Assembly: GCF_964355755.1 (NCBI RefSeq)
Contig: NC_092680.1
Location: 10,705,001 to 10,769,000 of the forward strand
From: Antedon mediterranea
Lineage: Eukaryota; Echinodermata; Crinoidea; Comatulida; Antedonidae
Length of the DNA: 64,000 nt
Reading direction: 5' to 3'
The translations under genes and the position numbers were made by a program. A model generated the notes under the pieces. The model searched no databases and was not told the origin of the DNA. It worked only from the letters and a program-made list of their open reading frames with translations. Each line of letters begins with the position of its first letter. Within the stretch, counting starts at the first letter, position 1. This document shows, piece by piece, positions 26,306 to 38,515 of this stretch.

Positions 26306-28581
26306 GTGCTATAATATTGCCATTTATACACATATATTTTTCTAACATCATCTTATAGAGGCATAGTAACTAGTTATGTCAAAAAATAAAGGGTTGAAAT
26401 TTGGCCATTTTTAGAAAATTTTCCTGCGGGGGACCATAGGAATTTTTTCCAAAAATGTCAAAAATTCCCACTTTTTAAAATTCAATAATTATGCTATAAT
26501 ATTTCCATTTATGCAAATATATTGTGCTAACATCATCTTATAGAGCCATAGTAACTAGTTATGTCAAAAAATAAAAGGGACAAAATTTGGAAATTTTTCG
26601 AAAATTTTCCTGTGTGAGACCATAGGAATTTTTTCGAAAAATGGCAAAAATTTCCACTTTTAAAATTCGAAAAGTATGCTATAATGTTGCCATTTATACA
26701 GATATATTTTGCTAACATCATCTTATAGAGCCATCGTAACTAGTTATGTCAAAATATAAAAGGGTCAAAATTTAACAATTTCGCTGCGGGGGACCATAGG
26801 AATTTTTTCGAAAAATGGCCAAAATTTCCACTTTTTTAAATTCAATAATTATGCTATAATATTGCCATTTATGCACATATATTGTGCTAACATCATCTTA
26901 TAGAGATATAGCAACTAGTTATGTCAAAAAAATAAAAGGAACAAAAAATAGAAACATTTTCCACTTTTTAAAATTAAATAATTATGCTATAATATTGCCA
27001 TTTATACAGATATATTTTGCTAACATCAACTTATAGAGCCATAGTAACTAGTTATTTAAAAAAATAAAAGGTTTGAAATTTCGCCATTTTTACGACAATT
27101 TCCCTGCGGGGGACCATACTATTATTTTCGAAAAATGGCAAAAATTTCCAATTTTTTATATTCTATAATTAGGCTATAGTATTGCCATTTATGTACATAC
27201 ATTGTGCTAAAATCATCTTATAGAGCAACAACAACTACTTATGTCAAAATATAAAAGGGTCGAAAACGACCAAAATTTCCAACTTTTAAAATTCAATAAT
27301 TAGAATATAGTATTGCCATTTATGCACATATATTGTGTTAACATCATCTTATAGAGCCATAGTAACTAGTTATGTCAAAAAATAGGTTTAAAATTTGGCC
27401 ATTTTTGCGAAAATTTCCCTGCGGGGGACCATAGGAATTCTTTTCGAGAAATGACCAAAATTTCCACTTTTTAAAATTCAATAATTATGCTATTATATTG
27501 GCATTTATGCAAATATATTGTGTTAGAATGATCTTATAGAGCCATCGTAACTAGTTAGGTCGAAATTTGGCAATTTTTCGAAAATTTCGCTGCGGGGGAC
27601 CATAGGAATTTTTTTCGAAAAATTGCTAAAATTGCCACTTTTTGAAATTCAAAAATTATGCTATAATATTGCCATTTATGCACATATATTGTGCTAACAT
27701 CATCTTATAGAGCCATAGTAACTAGTTATTTAAACAAAATAAAAGGGTCTAAATTTGGCCATTTTTCGAAAATTTCCCTTCGGTGGACCATAAGATTTTT
27801 ATTCGAAAAATGGCTAAAATTTACACTTTTTTAAATTCGAAAATTATGCTATAATATTGCCATTAATGCAAATATATTGTGCTAACATCATCTTATACAG
27901 CCAGAGTAACTAGTTATGTCAAAAAATAAAAGGTTTGAAATTTTACCATTTTTGCGAAAATTTCCCTGTGGGGGACCATAGGAATTTTTTTCGAAAAATG
28001 GCTAAAATTTATACTTTTTAAAATTAAAAAAGTATGCTATATAATATTGCAATTTATGCAAATATATTGTGCTAACATCATCTTAAAGAGCCATAGTAAC
28101 TAGTTATGTCAAAAAATATAAGGGTCGAAATTTGCTAGGAACCACAGGATTTTTATTTTCGAAAAATGGCAAAAATTTCCACTTTTTAAAATTCGAAAAT
28201 TATGCTATAATATTGCCATTTATGCAAATATATTGTGCTAACATTATTTTATAGAGCCATAGTAACTAGTTATGTAAAAAAATAAAAGGTTTGAAATTTG
28301 GCCATTTTTGCGAAAATTTCCCTGCGGGGGACCATAGGATTTTTTTTTCGAAAAGTTGCAAAAATTTCTACTTTTTAAAATTAAAAAAGTATGCTATATA
28401 ATATTACCATTTATGCAAATATATTGTGCTAACATCATCTTATAGAGCCATAGTAACTAGTTATGTCAAAAAATAAAAGGTGTGAAATTTGGCCATTTTT
28501 GTGAAAATTTCATAGGAATTTTTTTGAAAAATGGCCAAAATTTCCAATTTTTAAAATTCAATAATTATGCTATTATGTTAT
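26306..28581 (-). repeat. Family A satellite array, inverted
   Basis: About 12 units in the opposite orientation to 17708-24537, more diverged and with more deletions than the forward array. The B/A junction (GTGCTAAGAATAGTGCTATAATATTGCC) recurs at 47641. The right end breaks directly into a family C unit at about 28573-28582. Confidence 0.9.
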
Positions 28582-30805
28582 TATGCATAGCATTATTTTT
28601 CATTGATTGATCATCCATTCATATAAATAGACTATTATCAGCTCTTCAGTCATCTACTGGTTTGTGGCGTAACGGGTAATGCTCAGGTTTGAGTGCTCTC
28701 AGCAGTGGGTTCGAACCTATATGGGTATTTTTTTTCTTTTTTTTTTAATTGAAAATAAATATTGTTTTTGAAAGTGAGATATTTTTATGGTTGTAAATGT
28801 CATGCCTAACAGAGTGGACCTTTTTTAAAATCAGAAACAAAGTTGCATAACATCATTTTACATTGATTGATCATTCATTTCATATAAATAGACTATTATG
28901 ATCTCTTCAGGCATTACTGGTTTGTGGCGTAACGGGTAATACTCAGGTCTGAGTGCTCTCAGTAGTTGGTTCGAACCTCTAGGGATATTTCTTTTTCTTT
29001 TTTTTAAATTGAAAATAAATATTTTTTTTTTAAATGAGATATTTTGAGGGTTATAAATGTCAGGCCTAAAGAAGTGGACCTTTTTTAAAATTAGAAACAA
29101 AGTTGCATGGCATTATTTTTCATTGATTGTTCATTAAATTCATATTATCAGCACTTCAGTAATCTACTGGTTTGTGGCGTAACGGGTAATACCCAGGTTT
29201 GATTGCTCTCAGTAGCGGGTTCCAACCTATAGTGATATTGCTTTTTTTCTTATTGAAAATAAATATTTTTTTTTTAAATGAGACATTTTGAGGGTTGTAA
29301 ATGTCAGGCCTAAAGAAATGGATCTTTTTTTAAATCAGAAACAAAGTTGCATGGCATTATTTTTCATTGATTGATCATTCATTTCATATAAATAGACTAT
29401 TATGAGCTCTTCAGTCATCTACTGGTTTGTGGCGTAACGGGTAATGCTCAGGTTTGAGTGCTCTCAGCAGTGGGTTCGAACCTATACAGGTATTTTTTTC
29501 TTTTTTTTTTCATTGAAAATAAATATTGTTTTTGAAAGTGAGATATTGTTATGGTTGTAAATGTCAGGCCTAAACAAGTGGACCTTTTTTAAAATCAGAA
29601 ACAAAGTTGCATAACATTATTTTACATTGATTGATCATTCATTTCATATAAATAGACTATTATCAGCTCTTCAGTCATCTACTGGTTTGTGGCGTAACGG
29701 GTAATGCTCAGGTTTGAGTGCTCTCAACAGTGGGTTTGAACCTATACGGGTATTTTTTTTCTTTTTTTTTAATTGAAAATAAATAATGTTTTTGAAAGTG
29801 GGATATTTTTATGATTGTAAATGTCATGCCTAACCAAGTGGACCTTTTTTAAAATCAGAAACAAAGTTGAATAACATCATTTTACATTGATTGATCATTC
29901 ATTTCATATAAATAGACTATTATGATCTCTTCAGGCATCTACTGGTTTGTGGCGTAACGGGTAATACTCAGGTTTGAGTGCTCTCAACAGTGGGTTCGAA
30001 CCTATACGGGTATTTTTTTTCTTTTTTTTTAATTGAAAATAAATAATGTTTTTGAAAGTGGGATATTTTTATGATTGTAAATGTCATGCCTAACCAAGTG
30101 GACCTTTTTTAAAATCAGAAACAAAGTTGAATAACATCATTTTACATTGATTGATCATTCATTTCATATAAATAGACTATTATGATCTCTTCAGGCATCT
30201 CCTGGTTTGTGGCGTAACGGGTAATACTCAGGTCTGAGTGCTCTCAGTAGTGGGTTCGAACCTCTAGGGATATTTCTTTTTTCTTTTTTTTTTAATTGAA
30301 AATAAATATTTTTTTTAAACCATTTTTATGGTTGTAAATGTCAGGCCTAAAGAAGTTGAATTTTTTAAAAATCAGAAACAAAGTTGCATGGCATTATTTT
30401 TCATTGATTGATCATTAAATTCATATTATCAGCACTTCAGTAATCTACTGGTTTGTGGCGTAACGGGTAATACCTAGGTTTTATTGCTCTTAGTAGCGGG
30501 TTCCAACCTCTAGGGATATTGCTTTTTTTTTCTTATTGAAAATAAATATTTTTTTTGAAAATGAGATATTTTGGGGGTTGTAAATGTCAGGCCTAAAGAA
30601 ATGGATCTTTTTTAAAATCAGAAACAAAGTTGCATGGCATTATTTTTCATTGATTGATCATTCATTTCATATAAATAGAGTATTATCAGCTCTTCAGTCA
30701 TCTACTGGTTTGTGGCGTAACGGGTAATGCTCAAGTTTGTGTGCTCTCAGCATTGGGTTCGAACCTCTACGGATATTTTTATTTTTTTATAATTATTTTT
30801 TTTTA
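28582..30805 (+). repeat. Family C tandem array, copy 2, forward
   Basis: About 8.5 units of the tRNA-like repeat with box A, box B and a T run in each. The last unit is split by transposon E and resumes at 36007-36033 (AATTGAAAATAAATATTG). The region closely matches 15730-16680, so C2 and the end of C1 are duplicates. Confidence 0.9.
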
Positions 30806-31210
30806 CATTACAAGTAGAGTCACCAGTCAAAATTGCTAAATTATAGCAGGTATCCTGCTATACTTTATTTGCACAAGTAATTAGCAATGTTTACATAATA
30901 GATTAATCAACTGATAACATGTGTACTACAAGTTTTTACAACATATCCTAACTTTTTTCAGAAACATATTTTATCACTTTAAACGAGATAAATGTGTTCA
31001 GAAGTATTTAAAACATACATATTTATCTTTGATTTGTAAAAATCTGTCAAATATAACGTATTTTGAAAGTTAGAGATGTATTTAATTTCCTTGGAGCCAA
31101 GACCTTAGAAAACAAACGCTGTTCAATCTGTTGTCTTTCCCCCACCTACCAGTACAATGCCATGCCATGCTTTGTATAGAAAATCGTTCAGGCGGAACGA
31201 TCGACTTCCG

Positions 31211-31440
31211 GTAAAGTTCAGCAGGCTAACTCTCTCGTGACTCTGGAGAGTTTGCGGACGCAAAGCTCCATTTCCTATTCTCCCAATGTAAAGTTTAGCA
31301 GGCTAACTCTCTCGTGACTCTGGAGAGTTTGCGGACGCAAAGCTCCATTTCCTATCCTCCCAATGTAAAGTTTAGCAGGCTAACTCTCTCTCGTGACTCT
31401 AGAGAGTTTTCCGACGCAAAGCTCCGTACTTCCCCGATTG
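31211..31440. repeat. 77-bp repeat, three copies, with hairpin
   Basis: Units start at 31211, 31288 and 31365 (GTAAAGTTCAGCAGGC). Each carries CTCTCGTGACTCTGGAGAG and, in the first two copies, the perfect inverted repeat TTTGCGGACGCAAA. CpG content is much higher than in the surroundings. Its position upstream of a possible first exon suggests a promoter region; that is an inference. A plus-strand frame at 31314-31505 runs through it and is probably spurious. Confidence 0.7.
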
Positions 31441-31599
31441 TTGATGCGTTAGGATGTGATGATGACGCGTCACGTCAACGACGACTGATGAAAGAAACAT
31501 TTTAAAGCAGGGGTTCCAGTCGAGTGATCATGCATGTTTTCATGCATGCTGGCAACTAAATTCTACAAAAATACAGTGTTATGGTGGAGATGGGGATCA

Positions 31600-31693
31600 A
31601 AGTTCAATGATTTTCGGAATAAACAAAACAATCCTTCAAATGACAACAGGCCTAAAGAAAAATAACGTCAACCGCTTGAACAAAGAAAAAGGT
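31600..31693 (+). other. Possible first exon and splice donor
   Basis: GAAAAAG|GTACGTATT at 31691-31702 is a good splice donor. A candidate acceptor, a T-rich tract ending TTATTATAG, lies at 34413. A second candidate, CTCAATTTTAG, lies at about 34501-34511. No in-frame join to the 34478 reading frame was found with either. The exon structure is unresolved and the first exon may be untranslated. Confidence 0.3.
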
Positions 31694-33408
31694 ACGTATT
31701 ATTAATATTATTGATTTATAACGATGTGTGCACTCTACTAGGCTAGGCCTAGCTAGTAAGTAGGCTAGTAGTAGTAGTAGGCCTGGTTTAGGCCTAGCTA
31801 GTACCGCCTAGACTAGAGCCTAGCTAGGCCTAGCTATAGACTGGCCTCTAGACTCTAGCGGCCTCTACTAACTAGCCTAGTCTAGTCACTGGTCTGTGCT
31901 CGTGTCTATGGCACACAAGGTACCGAGATCGAGTCTCACCTTGGGAAACGAAATAAGATTTTTTTTATTATCCGTATTGTTTGTTCAATTTATTTTTTAG
32001 TGTATAGATTATAATATACACATAATTTATAATGAAATCTATATAAAATGTAAGTAATGTCTTCATTACTTATGTAACAATGTGGTTTATGACATCCTGG
32101 GATCTTTGATCGGATTGTGATACCGGCTATTGTATTCCCGTTAGCAAGATCCTATAATATATCAAAATAATTAAAGATTATGAGAAAATCAATCAATCAA
32201 TATATCTTTTAAAAATTATCTTTATTTAAATCAATGCATAAACCTATAATTTGTCATAATGATTTTGATTTGTCATTTCAATGTGCTTTTCTAACCATTG
32301 GGCTTTTTGCATATAAAAGTTTATATTTCCCACTTGATTCTGTTAATGATCAATTATTACATTTTTTCCCATGCTTAAATTTGCTGGTACCAAATAGGTT
32401 AATTGGTTTAGAAATAAAGAATTCCATTTCTTTTATAATATAGTTTATTTGTAATACAAAAGAATTAGAATTCATTGTCTTACAGTACAATCAGCTAAAA
32501 TGTGCAGGTACCAAATGTTAATTTGTTTAGAAATAACGAATTCCATTTTTTTTGTAAATACAAAAGAATTATAATTCATTGTCTTACTCTTACACTGTAC
32601 AGTACAATCAGCTAAACTTTATTAGAATATAGAGACATTCCACAGTAAATTGCAATCCTATTGCAACATAAGTTGACACATCATAAATTGTTTTACACCA
32701 AATTGGAAATTTTCAGATTTTTGAATTGTATAAAAGTTGTTTTATATTATTGAAAATGCAAATTTTATGTCACAGAATTATATCAATTACCTATATTTTT
32801 TTTTAATAAACAAATCCTACAATTTTTTAGTTAGATACTGTATGTTTATAGATGTTCACTTTTTTATGATTTGCATGATCCATTTTGACATAAACCATAT
32901 AGGCATGGTAATAGGATACATTCCGGCATACAGTTCTGTGAGGAAAATCAATTCAAATGGTTTGGAAATCTTTAAAAATGTTAGTGTTATTATTTTAGTA
33001 TGGTGCTGTCTTTGATACTATAGCAAAATATATTTTATTGAAATAGTTACAGCATAGAGCCTTCTGAACCATTTTCAGTTCCTTTTAAAGTCCCACCCAT
33101 GCCCTACGTTTTTTAGATCTAATTTAAGGGCAAAAACGACATTTAATGTAAAAACAAATACTATTTATGGTCCTATTGCGATAACTATTTTTGTCTTTAC
33201 GGTTAAAAATGTGAAAAATAACTTGATTCTAATAATATTAGCGGCCTGCTATAATAAGAAAACAAAATCAAAGTAATTATTTAAATGTATAGTAATAATA
33301 AAAATATTTGGTGCATTTGTTAAATTTAATATTAAAACAAAAAGTTACCAGTTTTAAAGTGTCTTGGCTGCAATCAGCAAAAAAAAATGTTATAATGTTT
33401 GAATATTT
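31694..33408. other. AT-rich interior of transposon E
   Basis: About 31735-31880 is a low-complexity tract of TAGGCCTAGCTAG. About 32383-32505 and 32508-32625 are a diverged tandem duplication marked by GGTACCAAAT and GAATTCCATTT. The remainder is AT-rich with scattered short open frames and no recognisable protein. It may be intron. Confidence 0.5.
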
Positions 33409-34302
33409 GGAGTGAGTGGCCGAGACAGTGGACCGTAATTACGTAGCCATAACATCGGCAGGGTTCGAGGCGCACTCACTCCATGTTCCTGGTGGTAGAA
33501 CGAGTCTTCTCGGATAAGGACTATAAACCGTAGGTCCAGTGTACACATCTAGCTCGTGTGCACTTTAAAGAACCTAGTACATCTTTCGAGACAAGTAGGG
33601 GGTATTAGTACATCACAGCCACTGATCATCAACTGGGCCGTCTTTGACTGAAGAGGTTACCCAGTATAAATTTAAATTTCAATCAATCAATCAATATTAA
33701 ATATTTATGTACTGCTGTTTTTCTTGGTTGAATCAATGTAGGAAATGAATTAAGTTACTAGTAGTACTAGTATTTTAATTATTTTTTGTTGTATGTTTTT
33801 TGTTTGTTACATTACAACAAGGAATGACCTGGTTTAATGTTTTTAAAGTAATATATGCATTATAAAACGTGAAAAATTGTAGGGAATGGGTCTTTAACTA
33901 AGTATGTAATTTATTTAATTTTCTTATTGGCACCAAACACAACAATTCTTTTGTAATGCACAAAAGAAATCTAATTCTTTTGTGTTTGATTAATTAGTGA
34001 TTGTTCTGAGTGGTTAATGTCTGATTACCAAATTTTAAAAAGTCATTAAACAATGCAATTTAAACAGCATTCTATCTCACTTGAAGACAAAATCAACAGT
34101 AATGATAAAAAGATTTGGTAATTTAAAATTAAAACAAAAGGTTACCAGTTTTAAAGTGTCTTGGCTGCAATCAGCAAGAAAAAATGTTATAATGTTTGAA
34201 TGTTAAATATTTATCATAATATGTACTGCAGTGCTGTTTTTCTTGGTTGAATCAATGTAGGAAATGAATTAAAGTTATAAGTACTTGATATTTTAATTAT
34301 TA
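33331..34302. repeat. Local duplication, one copy with the SINE and one without
   Basis: Sequence around TTACCAGTTTTAAAGTGTCTTGGCTGCAATCAGC is present at about 33331-33408 plus 33693-33785, and again at about 34111-34302. Only the first copy contains the SINE. The second shows the joined site GTTTGAATGTTAAATATTT. The duplication predates the SINE insertion. Confidence 0.85.
33409..33692 (+). mobile_element. tRNA-derived SINE with (CAAT)n tail
   Basis: The head is tRNA-like, with box A TGGCCGAGACAGTGG and box B GGGTTCGAGGCGC. The acceptor ends GAGTGAG and CTCACTC still pair, and the long variable region suggests a Ser- or Leu-type ancestor. A body with GGATAAGGACTATAAACCGT and CTTTAAAGAACC resembles conserved central parts of several metazoan SINEs. 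The tail is CAATCAATCAAT. AATATT flanks both ends (33402-33407, 33693-33698) as a short target duplication. The empty site is preserved nearby at about 34200. Confidence 0.85.
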
Positions 34303-34477
34303 CAAGTTATATACAGTACTATAGTTAGTAATTATTATTATATACTGTAATAGCCAGTTGCAAACAGGTGTGAAATAAAATAATTGTTTGTGATTTTTTA
34401 TCTTTTATTATAGTGAATTAGAAGTTGTGAGGTTATGACTGAATTGCAGACATACTGAACAGGCCTGTGTTTCCAAA

Positions 34478-34918
34478 ATGGTGATGTTTACTCATTTTCT
34501 CAATTTTAGAAATTCATGTGCAGTTGATAGCTTTTTAGAATTGGCATTTTTCTGTTTGTTTCATAAACTTGTTACAATTCAAAGAAACCCATTTTTGGAT
34601 CTTGTGTATAAAACTTATGTGAATCGAAATCTAAACTGTCAATATGCTGTTCTGAAAGAAGTTTGTGAGCCTGTGTGGAATTGGCTGATCAGTAAAAATA
34701 GAAGTTTCTACCCGAAAGGAAGTATCAATACGTCGTTTGAAGAAATATTGGATTATATCTCTATTACTGATGACGAGAGGAAACTGTTTTCATTAGGCAT
34801 TCAAAAGATTTGTGCTTGCAAAACATCTCACACATTGTCATTATGCCCTATCTATCTTAGTTCACAATTACTCATTGATAACAATCACAATTTACAAGCA
34901 GAAGTTGTTGATTTATAA
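34478..34918 (+). CDS. Protein with ubiquitin-peptidase-like Cys box, in transposon E
   Basis: A 146-codon frame. Near the N-terminus it reads NSCAVDSFLELAFF, resembling the catalytic Cys box of C19 ubiquitin-specific peptidases (N-x-C-x-x-S/D-x-L). No matching His box is seen, so this is at most a fragment or a distant relative. The rest contains a CxC (ICACKTS), an acidic stretch, and ends QAEVVDL. T-rich tracts ending in AG at 34413 and about 34511 could be splice acceptors. The true coding part may therefore begin at the NSC box, with upstream exons not identified. Downstream are a duplicated 3' region and AATAAA. It lies inside an element with inverted ends, so it may be transposon cargo or part of its machinery. 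The family is not firmly recognised. Confidence 0.45.
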   Translation: MVMFTHFLNFRNSCAVDSFLELAFFCLFHKLVTIQRNPFLDLVYKTYVNRNLNCQYAVLKEVCEPVWNWLISKNRSFYPKGSINTSFEEILDYISITDDERKLFSLGIQKICACKTSHTLSLCPIYLSSQLLIDNNHNLQAEVVDL

Positions 34919-35514
34919 ATCAATTACTACAGTAGTATTAATTTCTGTATAACTGTCATTATATATTTATTAACGGAATATTTCGTTGAATTGTTAAAAA
35001 AATGTTTAATTATTGTGTATTTTTATCCTGATATTTACAATCACATGATGAGTTAATTTCAGTGTGTCTATGGGGGCAATACGTTTTACTCCTTGCATAA
35101 TTTTAATGTGTAACATCAAGTTGTATTACTTATTCAAACAGTTGTATTAGTTTTAGTAATTTGTGATGTTGCTACTGTTGGTAACTTGCTAATCAAAGTC
35201 TTTATAAGAGAGTTGACACCACTTCTACAGTCCAAGCAGAAGTTGTTGATTATAAATCAATTACTACAGTAGTATTAATTTCTGTATAACTGTCATTATA
35301 TATTTATTAACGGAATATTTTGTTGAATTGTAAAAAAAATGTTTAATTATTGTGTATTTTTATCCTGATATTTACAATCACATGATGTGTTAATTTCAGT
35401 GTGTCTATGGGGGAAATACTCCTTGCATAATTTTAATGTGTCAAGTTGTATTACTTATTCAAACAGTTGTATTAGTTCTAGTAATTTGTGATGTTGCTGC
35501 TGTTGGTAAATAAA
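34895..35514 (+). repeat. Duplicated 3' region with polyadenylation signal
   Basis: About 285 bp starting CAAGCAGAAGTTGTTGAT occur twice in tandem (34895-35184 and 35233-35509) with few differences. The first copy overlaps the last codons of the 34478 frame. The second lost one T at that point and carries AATAAA at 35509-35514 just past its end. The layout suggests the 3' end of a gene was copied. Confidence 0.8.
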
Positions 35515-35984
35515 ATTGATATTCAGTGGAAATAATTTTAATTTCTTTTCATTTTTATTGTTGTTATATATTAGGTATTAATTTTTTTAATTTTATTATT
35601 TACTGAATTGTGCCATGGATAAATAATTATCCGTATTGTTATTTCTCCATGGTATAACAGAATATTTTATTCTGTAAACAGGAAATACTATTGGGAAGCA
35701 CAGAAAGATAAGCAGGGGGTTAGTGTGATTATTGGAATAGCTAAAATTAAATTTAGAAAAATACTGTGATACAGAGTAACTTTTTAAGTACTGGGTGGAT
35801 TTTTTCGCAAAAAAGTATGTAATGATTATTTTGATTAAATATATTCAAATTAGAATATAGAATATTCATAATATCAATTAAAATAATACGGAAAATATAA
35901 TCAGCCAAACGTTTGTTATCTATCATTTCCCCATACAGGAAGCTGTATGACCTCGAGCGTACTTAATCCTTTTTTTCCACTTTC
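35515..35984. other. AT-rich right flank of transposon E
   Basis: No gene, tandem repeat or RNA structure is recognised between the polyadenylation signal and the right inverted terminus. Confidence 0.5.
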
Positions 35985-36033
35985 ACTGGTGACTCTACTT
36001 GTAATGAATTGAAAATAAATATTGTTTTTGAAA

Positions 36034-37052
36034 TCAAATACAGGTAAAAAGACTGCCATAAAGCCTCCAAAAGAAGTCAATGTGCTCCTTCGTATTCAGT
36101 ACTCATGGGTGAGCTTCTTTTCCACCTGGAGTTCTTTTCGAGAGCTGCTGGGTTCCCGCCCGGAAAATGTTTTATTTACATGATTTGAACAATATTCTAA
36201 TGTAAATATTAACAGCATCAAAATTTAACAGTGTGGCGTGTTGACCGCGAATGATTAACATATTATCTTCCCCATAATACACGTGCACAAGCTCATTTGC
36301 ATAACAACCACGAGGCATACCAAACTGTTTAAAATAAAGAAAAGAGATTTGCACAGACTCCCGCCTGAAAATGGTACTTTACATGATTTGAAATTATATG
36401 AAACAAAATATATAAGTCTAACAAGGACAATAGAGCTTGTCCCCGGAAAGTGCACCTATTCATTGAAATATGAAATTAAATACTACTAGCCCACCATGTT
36501 TGGGTCAGAGCTAATAATGAAAATAGAGCCCAGAATTGCACTTATACTTATACTTATTACCATACATAATCACCTATGATATTTATGATTATTTGTTAAA
36601 AATTCAACTATCCAGATGCGAATTCAAAAGTTTAGGTAGAGTTTTCTACTTTAAAAACTCGACTTCTTATACGCCTAAGGCCTAGCCCGGCGGCGGAATT
36701 AGTCTAAGTTTCGAAATCGGTCTGGAAATCGGCATCTTTGCAAATGTTCTATATTTGATCTATTTCACTCTCCATTAACCCAATACAAAAATCATCGGAG
36801 ACAAACTATCTGTTTAAAACATGTTTATTCTGGGACGGTGCGGCCATACACACCAACTACCATCCATAAATGTTTATTCATAACATATTACAATACAATA
36901 TCTTGCATGAATCGGACATTTCGCTACCAATGTAGCAACATTGATTAACAAAATCAAAATTCAACAGTGTGGCGTGTTGACCGCGAATTACTAACAATAC
37001 CATCTTTCACACTACACCTGCAAAAACTCATTTGCATAATAACAAACGGCAT
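36034..37052 (+). repeat. Block D, copy 2
   Basis: Near-identical to 16690-17707, and also preceded by a truncated C unit and followed by family A. It has the same internal ~100-bp duplication. The minus-strand frame at 36172-36354 repeats the conserved FGMPRGCYANELVHVYYG segment. The C-D-A order and breakpoints match copy 1, so the whole junction was duplicated as a unit. Confidence 0.85.
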
Positions 37053-38190
37053 ATGATGTTAGCACAATATATGTGCATAAATGGCAATATTATATAGCAT
37101 AATTTTTGAATTTCAAAAAGTGGAAATTTTGGCAATTTTTCGAAAAAATTTCAATGGTCCCCCGCAGCGAAATTTTCGAAAAATTGCCAAATTTCGACCC
37201 TTTTATTTTTTGACATAACTAGTTACGATGGCTCTATAAGATGATTCTAACACAATATATTTGCATAAATGCCAATATAATAGCATAATTATTGAATTTT
37301 AAAAAGTGGAAATTTTGGCCATTTTTTGAAAAAATTCCTATGAAATTTTCGCAAAAATGGCCAAATTTCAAACCTTTTATTTTTTGACATAACTAGTTAC
37401 TATGGCTCTATAAGATGATGTTAACACAATATATTTGCATAAATGGCAATATTATAATTATAGCATACTTTTTTAATTTTAAAAAGTAGAAATTTTGGCC
37501 ATTTTTCGAAAAAATTCCTATGGTCCCCCGCAGGGAAATTTTCGCAAAAATGGCAAAATTTCAAACCTTTTATTTTTGGACATAACTAGTTACTATGGCT
37601 CTATAAGATGATGTTAGCACAATATATGTGCATAAATGGCAATATTATAGCATAATTTTTGAATTTCAAAAAGTGGAAATTTTGGCAATTTTTTGAAAAA
37701 ATTTCAATGGTCCCCGCAGCGAAATTTTCGAAAAATTGCCAAATTTCGACCCTTTTTATTTTTTGACATAACTAGTTACGATGACTCTATAAGATGATTC
37801 TAACACAATATATTTGCATAAATGCCAATATAATAGCATAATTATTGTATTTAAAAAGTGAAAATATTGGCATTTTTTCGAGAAAAAAAATCCTATGGTC
37901 CCCCGCAAGGAAATTTTCGCAAAAATGGCCAAATTTCGACCCTTTTATTAGTTGACATAACTAGTTACTATGGCTCTATAAGATGATGTTAGCACAATAT
38001 ATTTGCATAAATGGCAATATTATATAGCATACTTTTTTAATTTTAAACAATGGAAATTTTGACCATTTTTCGAAAAAAAAATCCTATGGTCCCCCGCAGC
38101 GAAATTTTCGAAAATTTGCCAAATTTCGACCCTTTTATTTTTTGACATAACTAGTTACGATGGCTCTATAAGATGATGCTAAAACAATAT
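37053..38190 (+). repeat. Family A satellite array, copy 3, left part
   Basis: About six forward ~186-bp units directly after block D. It is interrupted at ACAATAT/ATTTGCAT by the YR retrotransposon and resumes at 44647. Confidence 0.9.
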
Positions 38191-38336
38191 TTTGACACAT
38201 GTGAGCCCGATAAACAAATACAAGGAAACAAGTATTGGTTGTAAAGTTATTTAATATGAATGGCAAGTCATCGTTGCAGCATGCACGTAAAAGGAAAACA
38301 TAAAAAAGGAACATTGGGATGCTCTGAAAGGGCCAA
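38191..38336 (-). repeat. Split direct repeat B2
   Basis: A 146-bp terminal copy starting TTTGACACATGTGAGCCCG on the plus strand. It matches 38516-38661 except at three positions. A 56-bp spacer (38337-38392) separates it from A2. Confidence 0.9.
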
Positions 38337-38392
38337 AACACATGTCTCAAAATCGTAATTGAAAACAAAATAGAGAGGGAGTGGAGGGAGAG

Positions 38393-38515
38393 AAGTGAAA
38401 ATTATTTTACTTAGCCAAAAACTGGCGTGGTAATCTGTTGACAGCGTGAGGTGAAGAGGATGAGATGCTCACGCTGTCAAAAGATGATTGCGAGGGCGCC
38501 CCGCAATCACGTGAT
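38393..38515 (-). repeat. Split direct repeat A2
   Basis: 123 bp, identical to 44524-44646. It contains two inverted repeats: GACAGCGTGAG with CTCACGCTGTC, and GATTGCG with CGCAATC around AGGGCGCCC. It directly abuts B1 at CACGTGAT|TTTGACACAC. That junction represents the circular form expected before integration, so these hairpins may be recombinase or replication signals. Confidence 0.9.

Larger units (their letters stand above)
30806..36006 (+). mobile_element. Transposon E (~5.2 kb) with 22-bp terminal inverted repeats
   Basis: The ends are perfect inverted repeats of 22 bases (30806-30827, beginning CATTACAAGTAGAGTCACCA, and 35985-36006). It splits a family C unit whose uninterrupted form is seen at 16651-16689. 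No clear target duplication is visible because the site is poly-T/A. Inside are a 77-bp CpG-containing triplicated repeat, a possible splice donor (31694), a SINE, several local duplications, and one open frame (34478-34918) followed by a polyadenylation signal. No transposase is recognised, so it is either non-autonomous or of an unfamiliar type. The interior composition differs from the satellites. Confidence 0.7.

Noticed and set aside
31880-31965. Possible tRNA-like sequence (GAGATCGAGTCTCACC)
   Set aside because: The B-box-like motif fits partially, no box A fits and no cloverleaf is evident.
32234-33015. Frames of 69 and 92 codons in the interior of transposon E
   Set aside because: They are AT-rich, hydrophobic by composition, with no recognised domain and no clear splice context.
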